Shown here: positions 25,162 to 35,051 of the stretch, piece after piece
Layout of the letters: every line of letters starts with the position of its first letter
Position numbering within the stretch: the stretch's first letter is position 1
From: Zhongshania sp.
GTDB lineage: Bacteria > Pseudomonadota > Gammaproteobacteria > Pseudomonadales > Spongiibacteraceae
Assembly: GCF_029212375.1 (NCBI RefSeq)
Contig: NZ_JARGNU010000020.1
Span: 1 to 59,244, forward strand
Length of the DNA stretch: 59,244 nt
Direction: 5' to 3'
Program-made: the position numbers and the translations under genes
Notes under the pieces: generated by a model
Told to the model about the DNA's origin: nothing
Databases searched by the model: none
Seen by the model: the letters and a program-made list of their open reading frames with translations, nothing else

Positions 25162-26142
25162 CTATTTATCAAGCATTTTCTGACTCTGCTGATACTGAGC
25201 CGTTTCTAAAGGTATATAGCCAGTGAAGTGAATCCAGCTTGGTAGTCTTTGAATGTAGTCTTTTAAAAACGGACGCAGATCTTTTTTGTCGACCAAAGAT
25301 TGCTTGTTTACATAAACATTGAGCGGCCGCGTTAACGGGGTGTAGCTGCCATTTTTGACGGTGTCTAAACTAGGGTAAACAACATCGCCGTTATTGTTTT
25401 TAAGGGCGAGTAATTTCAGTTCGTCCCAGTGACGGTGATACGCGCCGATGCCGAAAAAGCCAATGGCATTGATGTCGTTGGCGATGCCCTTGGCAAGAAA
25501 CTCTTCGTCTTCGCTGGCGGTGTAGTCGCTGCGGCTGCTGCGGGTGGCGCCGACGATTTCTTGGGTGAAATAGTCGTAGGTGCCAGAGTTTTTACCACGC
25601 CCAAATAGCGCGATGTTTTGGTCTGGCCAGCCAGGGCGAATATCCTGCCACGTTTTGATCTTGCCCTCTGCTGCGGGCCTCCACAATGTTTTAAGTTCGG
25701 CAACACTAATGTCTTTCGCCCAGTTGTTTTTGGGGTTTACAACCAGTGCGATCGTATCCATGGCCACCGGAATTTGGATGTAGCTTATTTTATTGCTGTT
25801 ACAGCTAGCGTTTTCTTCTGCAGTCATTGGCCGAGATGCATCGCTTATATCACTTTTACCTGCGCAGAATATTTTGAAGCCTGCGGTGGTGCCTGAAAAG
25901 TGAACGCGAATATCTGCACCGTTTTGCTTTTGGGTATAGCGCCGTGCGGCCTCTTTGGTTAATGGGAATACGGTGCTTGAACCGTCGGCGACAATACTTT
26001 GTGGCGACAGCTCGGCGCTACTGAGCGGCTTATTGCCGCAGGCTGCTAGGCTGCTTGCACACACTAAAATGGCCAGCGCGCGGGTGAGGGCGCTACTGTG
26101 CGTAAGATACTGAACCATAGGGCGCATAGGTGCTGGCTTCAT
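25162..26142 (-). CDS. PstS-like phosphate-binding lipoprotein
   Basis: 326 residues. A signal peptide ends in SLAAC (lipidated Cys35). The body has the PstS-family substrate stretch VADGSSTVFPLTKEAA and GRGKNSGTYDYFTQEI, characteristic of periplasmic phosphate-binding proteins. The ATG at 26142 overlaps the stop of the upstream coiled-coil gene (ATGA), and ATG 26154 is an alternative. No pstC, pstA or pstB genes are present, and the gene lies beside a Na/Pi symporter. It may thus serve a distant transporter or act as a sensor. Confidence 0.9.
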   Translation of the reverse strand: MKPAPMRPMVQYLTHSSALTRALAILVCASSLAACGNKPLSSAELSPQSIVADGSSTVFPLTKEAARRYTQKQNGADIRVHFSGTTAGFKIFCAGKSDISDASRPMTAEENASCNSNKISYIQIPVAMDTIALVVNPKNNWAKDISVAELKTLWRPAAEGKIKTWQDIRPGWPDQNIALFGRGKNSGTYDYFTQEIVGATRSSRSDYTASEDEEFLAKGIANDINAIGFFGIGAYHRHWDELKLLALKNNNGDVVYPSLDTVKNGSYTPLTRPLNVYVNKQSLVDKKDLRPFLKDYIQRLPSWIHFTGYIPLETAQYQQSQKMLDK

Positions 26143-26357
26143 AGTGATGCCCACTCTCGCTTAAGTTCGCCCCAGAATAATTTAAGGCTGCTAACTTTGG
26201 TGTCGACGGCATTTATATATTCGTCGAGATGATCTAAGGTCTCGTGCTGAGCGCTTTCTGTGCTTTTAATTTCGCGTAATTGCTGCTCCAACTCGTCGAT
26301 GGACTGGCGCAATTCTTGGATGCGGTTTTCGGTTTCGCGGTGTTTGTTTACGGGCAT
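26139..26357 (-). CDS. Small coiled-coil protein in the phosphate operon
   Basis: 72 residues, almost all charged and heptad-patterned (ENRIQELRQSIDELEQQLRE), ending in an aromatic-rich tail (LKLFWGELKREWAS). No signal peptide. It is coupled to the PstS-like gene by an ATGA overlap and follows the symporter by 11 bases. Function unknown; the location suggests an accessory role in phosphate uptake. Confidence 0.7.
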   Translation of the reverse strand: MPVNKHRETENRIQELRQSIDELEQQLREIKSTESAQHETLDHLDEYINAVDTKVSSLKLFWGELKREWASL

Positions 26358-26368
26358 GGTCAGATTCC

Positions 26369-27529
26369 TTATAGCTGTGTTATGCCAATCATAAGCAGTG
26401 GTAATACAAAAAATACGCCGCCCATATAAGCCACAACGTAGAGTTTGTTACGCTGGGCGAGCTCGGCCAATTTGGTGGCAATGGCGGGTGGTATGCCACG
26501 TAAAAATGGCAGCATATAAATAATGACAATACCGAAAATATTAAAGAATAAATGCACCAAGGCGATCTGCATGGCCAGAATTGCGGTGGGGCCACTTATT
26601 GCAGTTGCCGCCAGCAATGCTGTTATACAAGTGCCAATATTGGTGCCAAGGGTGAAGGGGTAAACCTGCTTTAAATTGAATACCCCTGTGCCTGCTAGCG
26701 GCACAATCAATGAGGTGGTGGTTGACGAGGATTGTACTAATACCGTGATGGCCGCACCCGAGGCCATACCCGATATGGGCCCGCGACCAATACTGCGGTG
26801 CATAATGTCCTTAGCTTTACCTACCATAACGGTGCGCAAAACTTTACCTATGGCAGACACCACAAATAAGATCATGGCGATGCCAATAACAATGAGCGCT
26901 GCCCCCATCCATATTTTATTAGGCATCCAGCTCACCACGCCTTTTAGTAAATCTGACGCCGGCGAGAGCAGCATTTTCATTACGTTCATACTCTTCATGT
27001 CCACGCCGGTATCGCTGGCGATAAAGCCAGCCAAGGCTTCGGCGGTGTGCTGCAGTGGACTGAAGGCAAGCTCTAAGGGCAGCAGAATCATAACGGCGAC
27101 AATATTAAAGGCGTCGTGTACGGTGGCCGCAGAGAAGGCGCGGCGAAATTCCTCGCCATTGCGAACATGGCCAAGACTGACAATGGTGCTCGTCAGTGAG
27201 GTGCCAATATTCGCGCCCATAATTAAGGGAATGGCGATGGTGATGGGCAAACCGCCGGCGACCATACCAACAATAATGGAGGTGACTGTGCTTGAGCTTT
27301 GAATGAGCGCGGTGGCGACTAGGCCAATCATTAAGCCAACAAAAGGGTTGGTGGCAAAGGCAAAGAGTTCCTTGGCGTTATTGCCGGTGGCCATTTTAAA
27401 TCCGTCGCCAATGGCCCCAACGGCGGCAAGCAATAGATAAATGAGCGTAACGACCAATACCCAAGATAGCCATTGTGATGTTGTGGGTTTTTCGTCGTCG
27501 GCAGGTATGCTGGGCGCGTGGGAACTCAT
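26369..27529 (-). CDS. Na+/phosphate symporter family protein
   Basis: 386 residues with two Na/Pi-cotransporter repeats: ALIQSSSTVTSIIVGMV in the first half and VLVQSSSTTTSLIVPLA in the second. The QSSS motifs define the inverted-repeat PF02690 fold. It takes up phosphate with Na+, or exports it in some bacteria. First gene of a three-gene minus-strand operon with the coiled-coil protein and PstS-like lipoprotein. Confidence 0.93.
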   Translation of the reverse strand: MSSHAPSIPADDEKPTTSQWLSWVLVVTLIYLLLAAVGAIGDGFKMATGNNAKELFAFATNPFVGLMIGLVATALIQSSSTVTSIIVGMVAGGLPITIAIPLIMGANIGTSLTSTIVSLGHVRNGEEFRRAFSAATVHDAFNIVAVMILLPLELAFSPLQHTAEALAGFIASDTGVDMKSMNVMKMLLSPASDLLKGVVSWMPNKIWMGAALIVIGIAMILFVVSAIGKVLRTVMVGKAKDIMHRSIGRGPISGMASGAAITVLVQSSSTTTSLIVPLAGTGVFNLKQVYPFTLGTNIGTCITALLAATAISGPTAILAMQIALVHLFFNIFGIVIIYMLPFLRGIPPAIATKLAELAQRNKLYVVAYMGGVFFVLPLLMIGITQL

Positions 27530-27665
27530 CCGTTTGTCCTCTAGAGTATTGAGGATTAAATACTATGGCGGGAGTGTGACAGCGGTGTTTCAGGCGTAGA
27601 TTGTTGTTGGCCCTATATTGAGCTGTTGGCTAGGTTTTAGGTGGCTAAAACTATTCTGTAGCCAT

Positions 27666-30600
27666 TTAATGAAAGTCATGGGAGCTAGCGTCTACCCGCA
27701 TAAGATGATCGTGGCTTTCAATACTAAAGGCCACTACATGAATCACCGGTGTGGCGTGACCGCTCGCGGCTTTTTGCACACAACCTTTTACAATCAGCAC
27801 TTGGCCTTGCAATAAGGCTTTTTTATAGCGCTCCTGTACCACCGGCCACACAATAATATTGCTGTTGCCGGTTTCATCTTCCAAGGTTACAAACATCACC
27901 CCCGAGGCGCTGCCGGGTCGCTGTCGGCAACTGACTAAACCGCCGATGCGAATAAAGCGGCCGTTATCAATATTTTTTAAATCCTCTGCGCGGGCGCAGT
28001 TTGCAAATAGCGTGTGGGCGCGCAGCAGAGCCAGCGGATGCCGTCGCAGGCTGAGCCCCGTGTGGCGATAGTCGCTGAGTACTTCGTCGGTTTCGGCGGG
28101 GGCCTTAAGCTCGGTAGTCTCGTTTTGCGGCGAGGCTAGATTAGCCAACGGGGTGGGGGCTTGCCAGGCACTGATTTCCCACAGGCTTTGATAGCGGTGC
28201 AAATTAAAACAGTGAAAGGCATCGGCCTGCACCAGTTGCTGCCAGTACTGCTTGGCGGTGCGCAGCCGCGTACAGAAGTCGTCAATGCTGTGAAAGAGCG
28301 CGTCTTGCCGCACTTGGCAAAGCTGGGTGGCGCTGCTCTTGGGCAAGCCTTTAACTAAACGTAAGCCGAGGCGCAGGGCGGGGGTGGCAGCGTCACCCTC
28401 AAGGCGATGATCCCAGTCGCTGTGATTAATACAAACAGGCCGCACCTCAATGCCGTGGCGACTGGCATCTTGTATGAGTTGCGATGGCGAGTAAAAGCCC
28501 ATGGGCTGGCTGTTTAAGAGGCCGCAGTAAAACGCCCCAGGGTAGTGGCATTTAAGCCACGCCGAGGCGTAGGCGAGCAGGGCGAAGCTGGCGGAGTGAG
28601 ATTCGGGAAAACCGTAGGCGCCAAAGCCCTTCATCTGGCTAAACAGTCGCTCGGCAAAGTCTTCGCTATAGCCGCGCTCGCGCATACCGTCGACTAGCTT
28701 GCTGCGAAACCCGGCTAAATCACCGTTTTTGCCCCAGCTTGCCATCGCCCGCCGCAGTTGATCGGCTTCGCCGCCACTAAAACCCGCGGCGACCATTGCC
28801 AGCTGAATAACCTGCTCCTGAAATACCGGTACGCCGAGGGTGCGTTTTAATACGCGGGCGATGGCGTCATTTTCATATTCTACGGCTTCCAAGCCCTGCC
28901 GCCGCTGTAAAAAGGGGTGAACCATGCCGCCTTGAATGGGGCCGGGCCGAACAATGGCGATTTGAATAACCAAATCGTAAAAGGTGCGGGGCTGCAGGCG
29001 GGGCAGCATGGTCATTTGCGCGCGGGATTCTATTTGAAATACCCCCACGCTGTCGGCGGTACACAGCATTTGGTAGGTGGCGGGGTCTTCGGCGGGAATA
29101 TCACTGAGTTGCCGAATGGCACCGCCCGCGGCGCTGATATAGCCGAGGCTTTTGCGCAGGGCGCTGAGCATGCCCAAGGCCAGCACATCAATTTTCATCA
29201 TCCCGAGGGCTTCTAAATCTTCTTTGTCCCACTGAATAATGGTGCGCTCGGGCATGGCGGCATTTTCTATGGGCACCAAGCTGGCGATGGGGTCGCGGGT
29301 AATCACAAAGCCGCCAACGTGTTGGGATAAATGCCGGGGGAAGCCCAGAATCTCATTGAGCAAGCTCATAAACTGCTGCACCGGCACGCTGGCGGTATCG
29401 AACTGACTTTCTTCTAGGCGCTGAATAAAGGTGTTTTTGTCGTCCCACCAGGCCATATTGGCCGACAGTTTTTGCAGCAAATAATCGTCCAGCCCAAGGG
29501 CTTTGCCGACATCGCGCACGGCGCTGCGCCGCCGGTAACTAATAATCGTAGCGGCGAGGGCGGCGTGCTGGCGGCCGTATTTTTTATAAATATATTGAAT
29601 AACTTCTTCGCGGCGCTCGTGCTCAAAATCAACGTCGATGTCTGGCGGCTCGTCGCGCTCGCGAGAGATAAATCGTTCAAACAATAACTGCCCTCGCGAG
29701 GGGTCTACCTCGGTAATAAACAGGCAGTAACACACCGCAGAATTAGCTGCCGAACCACGGCCTTGGCAGAGAATATTTTGGTTGCGGGCAAACTGCACAA
29801 TGTCGTAAACCGTTAAAAAATAATGCTCGTAGCGCAGCTCGGCAATTAAGCCCAGCTCCTTGTCGATTAGGCTTTTAACCAGCTCGGGTACGCCTTTAGG
29901 CCAGCGGCGCTGGGCACCGTGCAAGGTGATTTCACGCAGAAATTCGCTGGCGTTTTTATGTTTGGGCACCACCTCGTTGGGGTACTGATAGCGCAGCTCG
30001 GCGAGACTAAACGTGCAGCGCTCGGCAATAGCGATACTCTCGGTGAGCAAACCGGCGGGGTAGTCGCGTTGCAGCAGCGGCAGGGGTTTAAGATAGTATT
30101 CACTATTGGCCTGCACTTGGCTGCCAAGGCCCTGCACCGAGGTGTTAAGACGAATCGCGCTGAGCACATCTTGCAAGGGTTTACGCTGGCGGCAATGCAT
30201 ATGCACATTGCCGCAGGCGACCATATTAATGCCGTGGTGGCGTGCTATTTGGTAGCGTTTAAAATAGTAAGGTTCGGCCTGCTGTTGGCCGTGAAAGTTA
30301 ATGCCCAGCCACAGCCGATCGTCAAAATACTGCTTCAGGGTAGTTGCGTGATCTTCAGTTTGATCGGGGTTAATCCAAATCGCAAAGCAGTGCTGGCTGT
30401 AGCGTCGCAAGTCGCCTAAGTTTAATTGGTAGTTGCCCTTGCCGCTGTGTAGGCGGGCGCGACTGATCAGCGCGCACAGCTCGGTATAAGCCTGTTTGAC
30501 GGGCGCAAGCAAGACCAAGTGAACGCCTTCGTCGAGCATAAATTCGGCGCCGCAAATGAGTTTAATATTGTACTCATGGCTGGCGCGGTAGGCCCGCACA

Positions 30601-30764
30601 ATCCCCGACAGCGAACACTCGTCGGTAATGGCAATGGCAGTATAGCCAAGCTCAGCGGCGCTAGCGATCAGCTCTTGAGGGTGGGAGGCGCCGCGCAAAA
30701 AACTAAAATTGCTCAGGCAGTGAAGCTCGGCGTAAAACGCGTCGGCGGTATTTGTTTTAGGCAT
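27666..30764 (-). CDS. dnaE2: Error-prone DNA polymerase DnaE2 (ImuC)
   Basis: 1032 residues. The N-terminal PHP domain has YAELHCLSNFSFLRGASHP near residues 11-29; the C-family polymerase core includes GRGSAANSAVCYCL, PPDIDVDFEHERREEVIQYI (catalytic Asp residues) and GFPESHSASFALLAYASAWL. The C-terminal OB-fold is near residues 930-1000. DnaE2 lacks the standard replicase tau-binding tail and makes translesion errors with ImuB. The ATG lies four bases after the imuB stop. Part of the SOS mutasome operon. Confidence 0.97.
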   Translation of the reverse strand: MPKTNTADAFYAELHCLSNFSFLRGASHPQELIASAAELGYTAIAITDECSLSGIVRAYRASHEYNIKLICGAEFMLDEGVHLVLLAPVKQAYTELCALISRARLHSGKGNYQLNLGDLRRYSQHCFAIWINPDQTEDHATTLKQYFDDRLWLGINFHGQQQAEPYYFKRYQIARHHGINMVACGNVHMHCRQRKPLQDVLSAIRLNTSVQGLGSQVQANSEYYLKPLPLLQRDYPAGLLTESIAIAERCTFSLAELRYQYPNEVVPKHKNASEFLREITLHGAQRRWPKGVPELVKSLIDKELGLIAELRYEHYFLTVYDIVQFARNQNILCQGRGSAANSAVCYCLFITEVDPSRGQLLFERFISRERDEPPDIDVDFEHERREEVIQYIYKKYGRQHAALAATIISYRRRSAVRDVGKALGLDDYLLQKLSANMAWWDDKNTFIQRLEESQFDTASVPVQQFMSLLNEILGFPRHLSQHVGGFVITRDPIASLVPIENAAMPERTIIQWDKEDLEALGMMKIDVLALGMLSALRKSLGYISAAGGAIRQLSDIPAEDPATYQMLCTADSVGVFQIESRAQMTMLPRLQPRTFYDLVIQIAIVRPGPIQGGMVHPFLQRRQGLEAVEYENDAIARVLKRTLGVPVFQEQVIQLAMVAAGFSGGEADQLRRAMASWGKNGDLAGFRSKLVDGMRERGYSEDFAERLFSQMKGFGAYGFPESHSASFALLAYASAWLKCHYPGAFYCGLLNSQPMGFYSPSQLIQDASRHGIEVRPVCINHSDWDHRLEGDAATPALRLGLRLVKGLPKSSATQLCQVRQDALFHSIDDFCTRLRTAKQYWQQLVQADAFHCFNLHRYQSLWEISAWQAPTPLANLASPQNETTELKAPAETDEVLSDYRHTGLSLRRHPLALLRAHTLFANCARAEDLKNIDNGRFIRIGGLVSCRQRPGSASGVMFVTLEDETGNSNIIVWPVVQERYKKALLQGQVLIVKGCVQKAASGHATPVIHVVAFSIESHDHLMRVDASSHDFH

Positions 30765-30768
30765 GGGC

Positions 30769-32277
30769 TTAAGCGAAAAAACCGTGCAAATACCAGCGCC
30801 GGTTTAGACAGTCTTTAAACACCCAACACAGCGCGCCGTGCTGGTGGCGGGCAATATAATAGTCGCGGGTTTGACGCTGTTGCCACCACTGACCGTCGAA
30901 GCGTTCTGGTCCTTGTAATAAGTGCAACTCGCCCTGCCAAAATAAGCCCTCGGTGGTTTCGGTAATGGCTTCTGGTGGATGGCATAAGCAGTTGGGGCGA
31001 ATTAGCTCGGTGGTGCTTGGGGCTGTAGTTTGTTGGGCGGCAACCGGTTTTAAGATCGGCTTTAACTTGCTTTGGCTAGGTGCCGATGCAGATGTATGAG
31101 CATCGCGCAGCACCCAATTTAATTCCGGTAGATGGGCGTCTTGCAAACTAAATAGGTGACAGCGTTGGGCGCCTAATCTGAGCCTTAGCTTGTCTAATAC
31201 CTGCGCGGCTTTTTCTTGATGCTTGCTATGATTGGCGGTATCGAATAATTGATCACTGTGTTGCTCATTGCCAATAAACTGCGTGCAGCTAAGGCTTAGG
31301 CTTTCTACTGGGCCCTGCAAACTGAGGCGTTCTAGGCGTAGCATGACCAATTCAATCAAGCTGCGCCGATCAAAATGGCGATGGCTCAGATCTAAAGACC
31401 ATGCTTCTCTGCTGCCATCCAAATAGTGGAAGGTCCATTCTAAGTCGCGGTTTAGGCATTGCCGCAGGCGTAGATAGTGTTCCAGCTCACTTAGCAGGGC
31501 CGAGATCGGAAAACGCAGTTGCTGTTTGCTGTGTAGGCCGCCGTCAAAATGACGCTGTGCGTGGAAGGTTTCTGGGGGCGTAAACTTGGGTCGAATGTCG
31601 GGCTGCTCGCCCTGTAATTTAGCCAGTACGGTGGCGATGTTTTTGCCAAAGCGGCGCTCAAGGGCGGCGCGGGGCAGGGCTTGGATATTGCCCAGTGTGT
31701 GCATACCCATTTCCTGTAAGGTGTTCAAGGTTTTGGGTGCCAGTGGCAATAGGCCAATGGGCAGTTTGCGCAGGGCATTGTCTAATGCGGTGCGGTGCAG
31801 CTGGCCCGCGCCATTCACTAGGCTCGCTGGGCTTAGATTTTGGTGGCTGAGCAATTCCGCCGCCAATGGCGTGTGGGCAATGCCCAGTTGCACGCTAAGC
31901 CCACGGCGCCGAAAGGCGCTAATAAACTTGCGGTAGAGCCGCGCTAAATTTTTAAATAGACGCAGTGATGCCCCCAGTTCTAGCAACACTGCATTGGGCG
32001 GGCAAAGGCAGACATCGCCGCTAAAACGGTAGGCCCAGAGCGCGATATTGGCTAAGTGCTGTTGCTCGCGTTGCTCGTCGCGGGGGCGAAGTTCAAGTTT
32101 GTTGCTCAGGCTCAATGCGCTAGCCGCCGACATGCCCACAGCGATTCCGGCCTGCTGGGCGGCGGCATTCGCCATTACAATAATATTGTTATTGCTTAGC
32201 GCTAACATGCCCTTTGTGTGCTGCGGGCCAAGGGCATCAAGGGGCAGGCTTGGCAGCCGTAGGCATAACCACAGCAT
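30769..32277 (-). CDS. imuB: ImuB, Y-family polymerase-like mutasome hub
   Basis: 502 residues similar to Y-family polymerases, beginning MLWLCLRLPSLPLDAL rather than with the catalytic FxxVDxDxFYASVE motif, as in ImuB, which is catalytically inactive and works as an adaptor binding the beta clamp and DnaE2. The RRFGKN stretch and finger/little-finger region are kept. The start overlaps the imuA stop (TAATG). Translational coupling through the three genes is evident. Confidence 0.93.
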   Translation of the reverse strand: MLWLCLRLPSLPLDALGPQHTKGMLALSNNNIIVMANAAAQQAGIAVGMSAASALSLSNKLELRPRDEQREQQHLANIALWAYRFSGDVCLCPPNAVLLELGASLRLFKNLARLYRKFISAFRRRGLSVQLGIAHTPLAAELLSHQNLSPASLVNGAGQLHRTALDNALRKLPIGLLPLAPKTLNTLQEMGMHTLGNIQALPRAALERRFGKNIATVLAKLQGEQPDIRPKFTPPETFHAQRHFDGGLHSKQQLRFPISALLSELEHYLRLRQCLNRDLEWTFHYLDGSREAWSLDLSHRHFDRRSLIELVMLRLERLSLQGPVESLSLSCTQFIGNEQHSDQLFDTANHSKHQEKAAQVLDKLRLRLGAQRCHLFSLQDAHLPELNWVLRDAHTSASAPSQSKLKPILKPVAAQQTTAPSTTELIRPNCLCHPPEAITETTEGLFWQGELHLLQGPERFDGQWWQQRQTRDYYIARHQHGALCWVFKDCLNRRWYLHGFFA

Positions 32278-33089
32278 TAGTGAGAGGGCTCATTATTGCC
32301 AGTCTTACTAAACTGCGCTGCGCTGTCTTGCTGGCCTGTAGTAGCGAATAGGCCGGTATTGGCAAGCAGACTGATTTTACGGCGAGGCTTAGTGGCGACA
32401 GCGGCGGATGCCCTGTTATAAACCGGCCACTGGGTGGCGGCGCTTTGCTGCACATACAGGGCGGCGGGGCGGGCTAATTGCACTTGCTGGCCAGCGTGGC
32501 CGCCTTGCTGCTTAAGAATTTTAATGTGCAGTGCTTGTTTTGCTGCGCTCAAGCACAGGCGCAGCGGCGCGGGGGATATTTGCTGGGCCAAGGCGGTGGG
32601 GCGAAAATGAATATGCCAGCACTCGCCTTCTAGGGCGGCAATATGCAAGCGGCGCAGCTGTCTATCATTAAGATCGGCTTCGCTAAACCAGCTTAATACG
32701 GCGGCGTATGCGCCGCTGCGCAGTAGCTCTTCTGCGGCCCACAGTTGATCGGCCAAAGTTTTGGGTCTAACTAATAGCTGCCGGTCTATGGCTAAACCCT
32801 GTTCAGCCAAGGCTGGGGTATAGGGTAAGTAGGGCGGATTCAACCACGCCATAGGTCGGTCTGAAAGGTGTTCGCGCAGGGCGGGAATCAGCAGCCACAA
32901 TTCGCCAATACCCTGCTCGCTCAATAATTCGGTGGAGCCGCTGCGGGGCCAGCCGCCGGTGTGCAAGGCGGTATCTAGAGGGCTAAATCCGGTGCTCAGG
33001 CGGTCGCTGGCCGCCACCGTAGTGCGGAGTTGCTGGCCTCGCCAGAGCTTGCGCTCATCGAGTAATTGATTGAGAGAGTGGTTTTTCAT
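32277..33089 (-). CDS. imuA: ImuA, RecA-like mutasome factor
   Basis: 271 residues beginning at ATG 33089. The family stretches LSTGFSPLDTALHTGGWPRS, STELLSEQGIGELWLLIPAL and WLNPPYLPYTPALAEQG match ImuA/SulA-like proteins, a degenerate RecA fold with an imperfect ATP site. ImuA binds RecA and ImuB and is required for ImuB/DnaE2 mutagenesis. A TTG at 33101 would add four residues. The LexA box lies 33 bases upstream. Confidence 0.92.
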   Translation of the reverse strand: MKNHSLNQLLDERKLWRGQQLRTTVAASDRLSTGFSPLDTALHTGGWPRSGSTELLSEQGIGELWLLIPALREHLSDRPMAWLNPPYLPYTPALAEQGLAIDRQLLVRPKTLADQLWAAEELLRSGAYAAVLSWFSEADLNDRQLRRLHIAALEGECWHIHFRPTALAQQISPAPLRLCLSAAKQALHIKILKQQGGHAGQQVQLARPAALYVQQSAATQWPVYNRASAAVATKPRRKISLLANTGLFATTGQQDSAAQFSKTGNNEPSH

Positions 33090-33121
33090 AGTGCCGCACA
33101 AAATACATTAGCAGATTTTTG

Positions 33122-33137
33122 CTGTATGCATATACAG
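33122..33137. promoter_or_regulatory. LexA (SOS) box of the imuA-imuB-dnaE2 operon
   Basis: CTGTATGCATATACAG is a perfect match to the LexA consensus CTGT-N8-ACAG, with the ATAT-rich centre. It lies 33 bases from the imuA start, as expected for LexA repression relieved by DNA damage. Confidence 0.92.
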
Positions 33138-33198
33138 TATATTAAGTGGCGCGAATGTCAATGCTACTTATACTGCTGCGCGGCGGCTTGGGGTGTTA

Positions 33199-34755
33199 CT
33201 AGCCAATATTGCGGGCCTTGCCCTCCCAAAATGGCTTGCGCAATTCGGTCTTCAATACCTTGCCGGCACCGGAGATGGGAAGGGCGTCGAGCAGGCTAAT
33301 GCTGCGCGGGCATTTATAACCGGCAATCAAGGTTTTACAGTGGGCGTAAAGCTCCTCTTGGGTGATATTGGCGCCTGCTTTTAAGACTAGTGCGGCGTGC
33401 ACCTTCTCGCCCATTTCTGCACAGGGTATGCCAATAACTGCCGCGCTGGCGATGGCGGGGTGTTTAACAATGGCGTTTTCGACCTCTGCCGAATACACAT
33501 TTTCGCCGCCTGAAATAATCATGTCTTTTGATCGATCAACAATGAAGACATAGCCATTGGTGTCCATGTAGCCCACGTCGCCGGTGTGCATCCAGCCATT
33601 GCGCAGGGTCTCTGCGGTGGTCTCGGCTTGGTTGAGATAGCCCTGCATTAGGTTGGGGCCACGAACAATAATTTCACCTACTTCGCCCCGTGTTAGCTCA
33701 GCGTCGTGTTCATCCACAATCCGCACTTGCACATGATGTGCGGCGCGGCCACCGCTGCGCAGGCGACCGAACTCGCGGGCATCTGCAGTGTGCATGGCGG
33801 GGGGCAGAACGGTCATTACCGCCGCCATTTCGGTCATGCCGTAAACCTGAGTAAGCGCCGCTGTTGGGAAGTTTTGCAGGGTGCGATCCAGCAGCGGTTC
33901 CGAGGCCGGTGACGCGCCGTAAACAATATTGCGCACGCTGCTGGTGTTGAAATTGCCGAACTCAGGACAGTCGACCACCATCTGCAACATGGCCGGAACC
34001 AGCAGCAAATCAGTAATGCCGTGTTGCTGGGTGAGGGCTAATACCGCCTCGGGCCGAAAGGCCGGCAGAAAAACATGGCGGCCGCCACGGATCAGTAAAC
34101 TGATGCTAACCATCATATCGGCAAGGTGAAACATGGGCGCGGCATGCAGGCCAACGGCGTGCTCGGCAAACAGGTGTTCGCTGAGCAGGGCAAGGCCAGA
34201 GCTGAACACATTGGCGTGAGACAGCATTACTCCTTTGGGCGCGCCAGTGGTGCCGCCGGTGTAAAACACCCCCAGCAAGTCATCGCCGCCAGCTTCGGCA
34301 TCGGGAATGGGCGTGGCGGTGTCGATCAGCGCATTGCAACTGAGCATATCGGCCGGCGCGCTTTGCTCGCCGTTGTAAAAGATGCTGCGCAGTGAACGTG
34401 TGCCGGCCTTTATTTCGGTGGCCTGCGGGGCAAAATTGTCGTCGATAATGAGCGCGACAGAATTGGAGTCATTTAAAGAATAAATAATCTCCGCATTGCT
34501 CCAGCGAAAGTTGATGGGATTCACCACCGCGCCCAGCCACGCAATGGCGAGATAGGCCTCTAGATAGCGGTCTGAATTCAAAGACAAAATCGCGATGCGG
34601 TCGCCCGCGGCAAAACCCTGGGCCTTAAGCGCCCCCGCAAAGCGGGCAACGCGGTCGTGAAGCTGCTGAAAGCTTTGCTGCCGATCACCCTGAATAGTGG
34701 CGATAGCATTGGGCTGTTGCTGTACGGCGCGGTGCAGGCCTTGGGTAAATTGCAT
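33199..34755 (-). CDS. AMP-dependent acyl-CoA ligase
   Basis: 518 residues of the adenylate-forming family. P-loop-type motif YTGGTTGAPKGVML is near residues 162-176, YGMTEMAAVMTVLP near residue 300, the hinge TGDVGYMDTNGYVFIVDR near residue 394 and the catalytic lysine region GAGKVLKTELR at the C-terminus. It makes acyl-AMP and then acyl-CoA from a free acid. I chose ATG 34755, seven bases after GGAGAC, because the upstream frame is unlike the family. It may feed the acyl-CoA dehydrogenase/thiolase operons nearby. The substrate is not evident. Confidence 0.92.
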   Translation of the reverse strand: MQFTQGLHRAVQQQPNAIATIQGDRQQSFQQLHDRVARFAGALKAQGFAAGDRIAILSLNSDRYLEAYLAIAWLGAVVNPINFRWSNAEIIYSLNDSNSVALIIDDNFAPQATEIKAGTRSLRSIFYNGEQSAPADMLSCNALIDTATPIPDAEAGGDDLLGVFYTGGTTGAPKGVMLSHANVFSSGLALLSEHLFAEHAVGLHAAPMFHLADMMVSISLLIRGGRHVFLPAFRPEAVLALTQQHGITDLLLVPAMLQMVVDCPEFGNFNTSSVRNIVYGASPASEPLLDRTLQNFPTAALTQVYGMTEMAAVMTVLPPAMHTADAREFGRLRSGGRAAHHVQVRIVDEHDAELTRGEVGEIIVRGPNLMQGYLNQAETTAETLRNGWMHTGDVGYMDTNGYVFIVDRSKDMIISGGENVYSAEVENAIVKHPAIASAAVIGIPCAEMGEKVHAALVLKAGANITQEELYAHCKTLIAGYKCPRSISLLDALPISGAGKVLKTELRKPFWEGKARNIG

Positions 34756-34985
34756 TATTGTCTCCGATAAAATAGCTGCGCCCTTTGGGGCGTAGGGCCG
34801 TGTTATTAGGGTTTTGAAAGTATAAGCACATGTCGAGCAATACAAGTCAATTGCCGAACTGTATTTTGCCAGCCAATAGCATGCGTGGATTAGCCGCTAA
34901 TGGCACCAAACCAAAGTCTGGCACCGGTGCTCAAGCTGCTAGGATGTAAATTGATTAGCTACAGGCTTGGTATGCCTCGTAGATG

Positions 34986-35010
34986 CCCCCCCCCACACAC
35001 ACAAAAAAAA
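34986..35010. repeat. C9-(AC)n-A8 low-complexity tract
   Basis: Nine C residues, four AC repeats and a final A8 form a simple-sequence tract. Such runs are prone to slippage. No gene starts nearby, so a phase-variation role is not supported. Confidence 0.7.
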
Positions 35011-35051
35011 TTGCCGTCGTACGCTAAATGCCGCCATCTCGAACTTTATAT

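Noticed and set aside
34986-35010. Phase-variation tract
   Set aside because: The homopolymer is in intergenic DNA more than 300 bases from any start codon, with no sign of switching.
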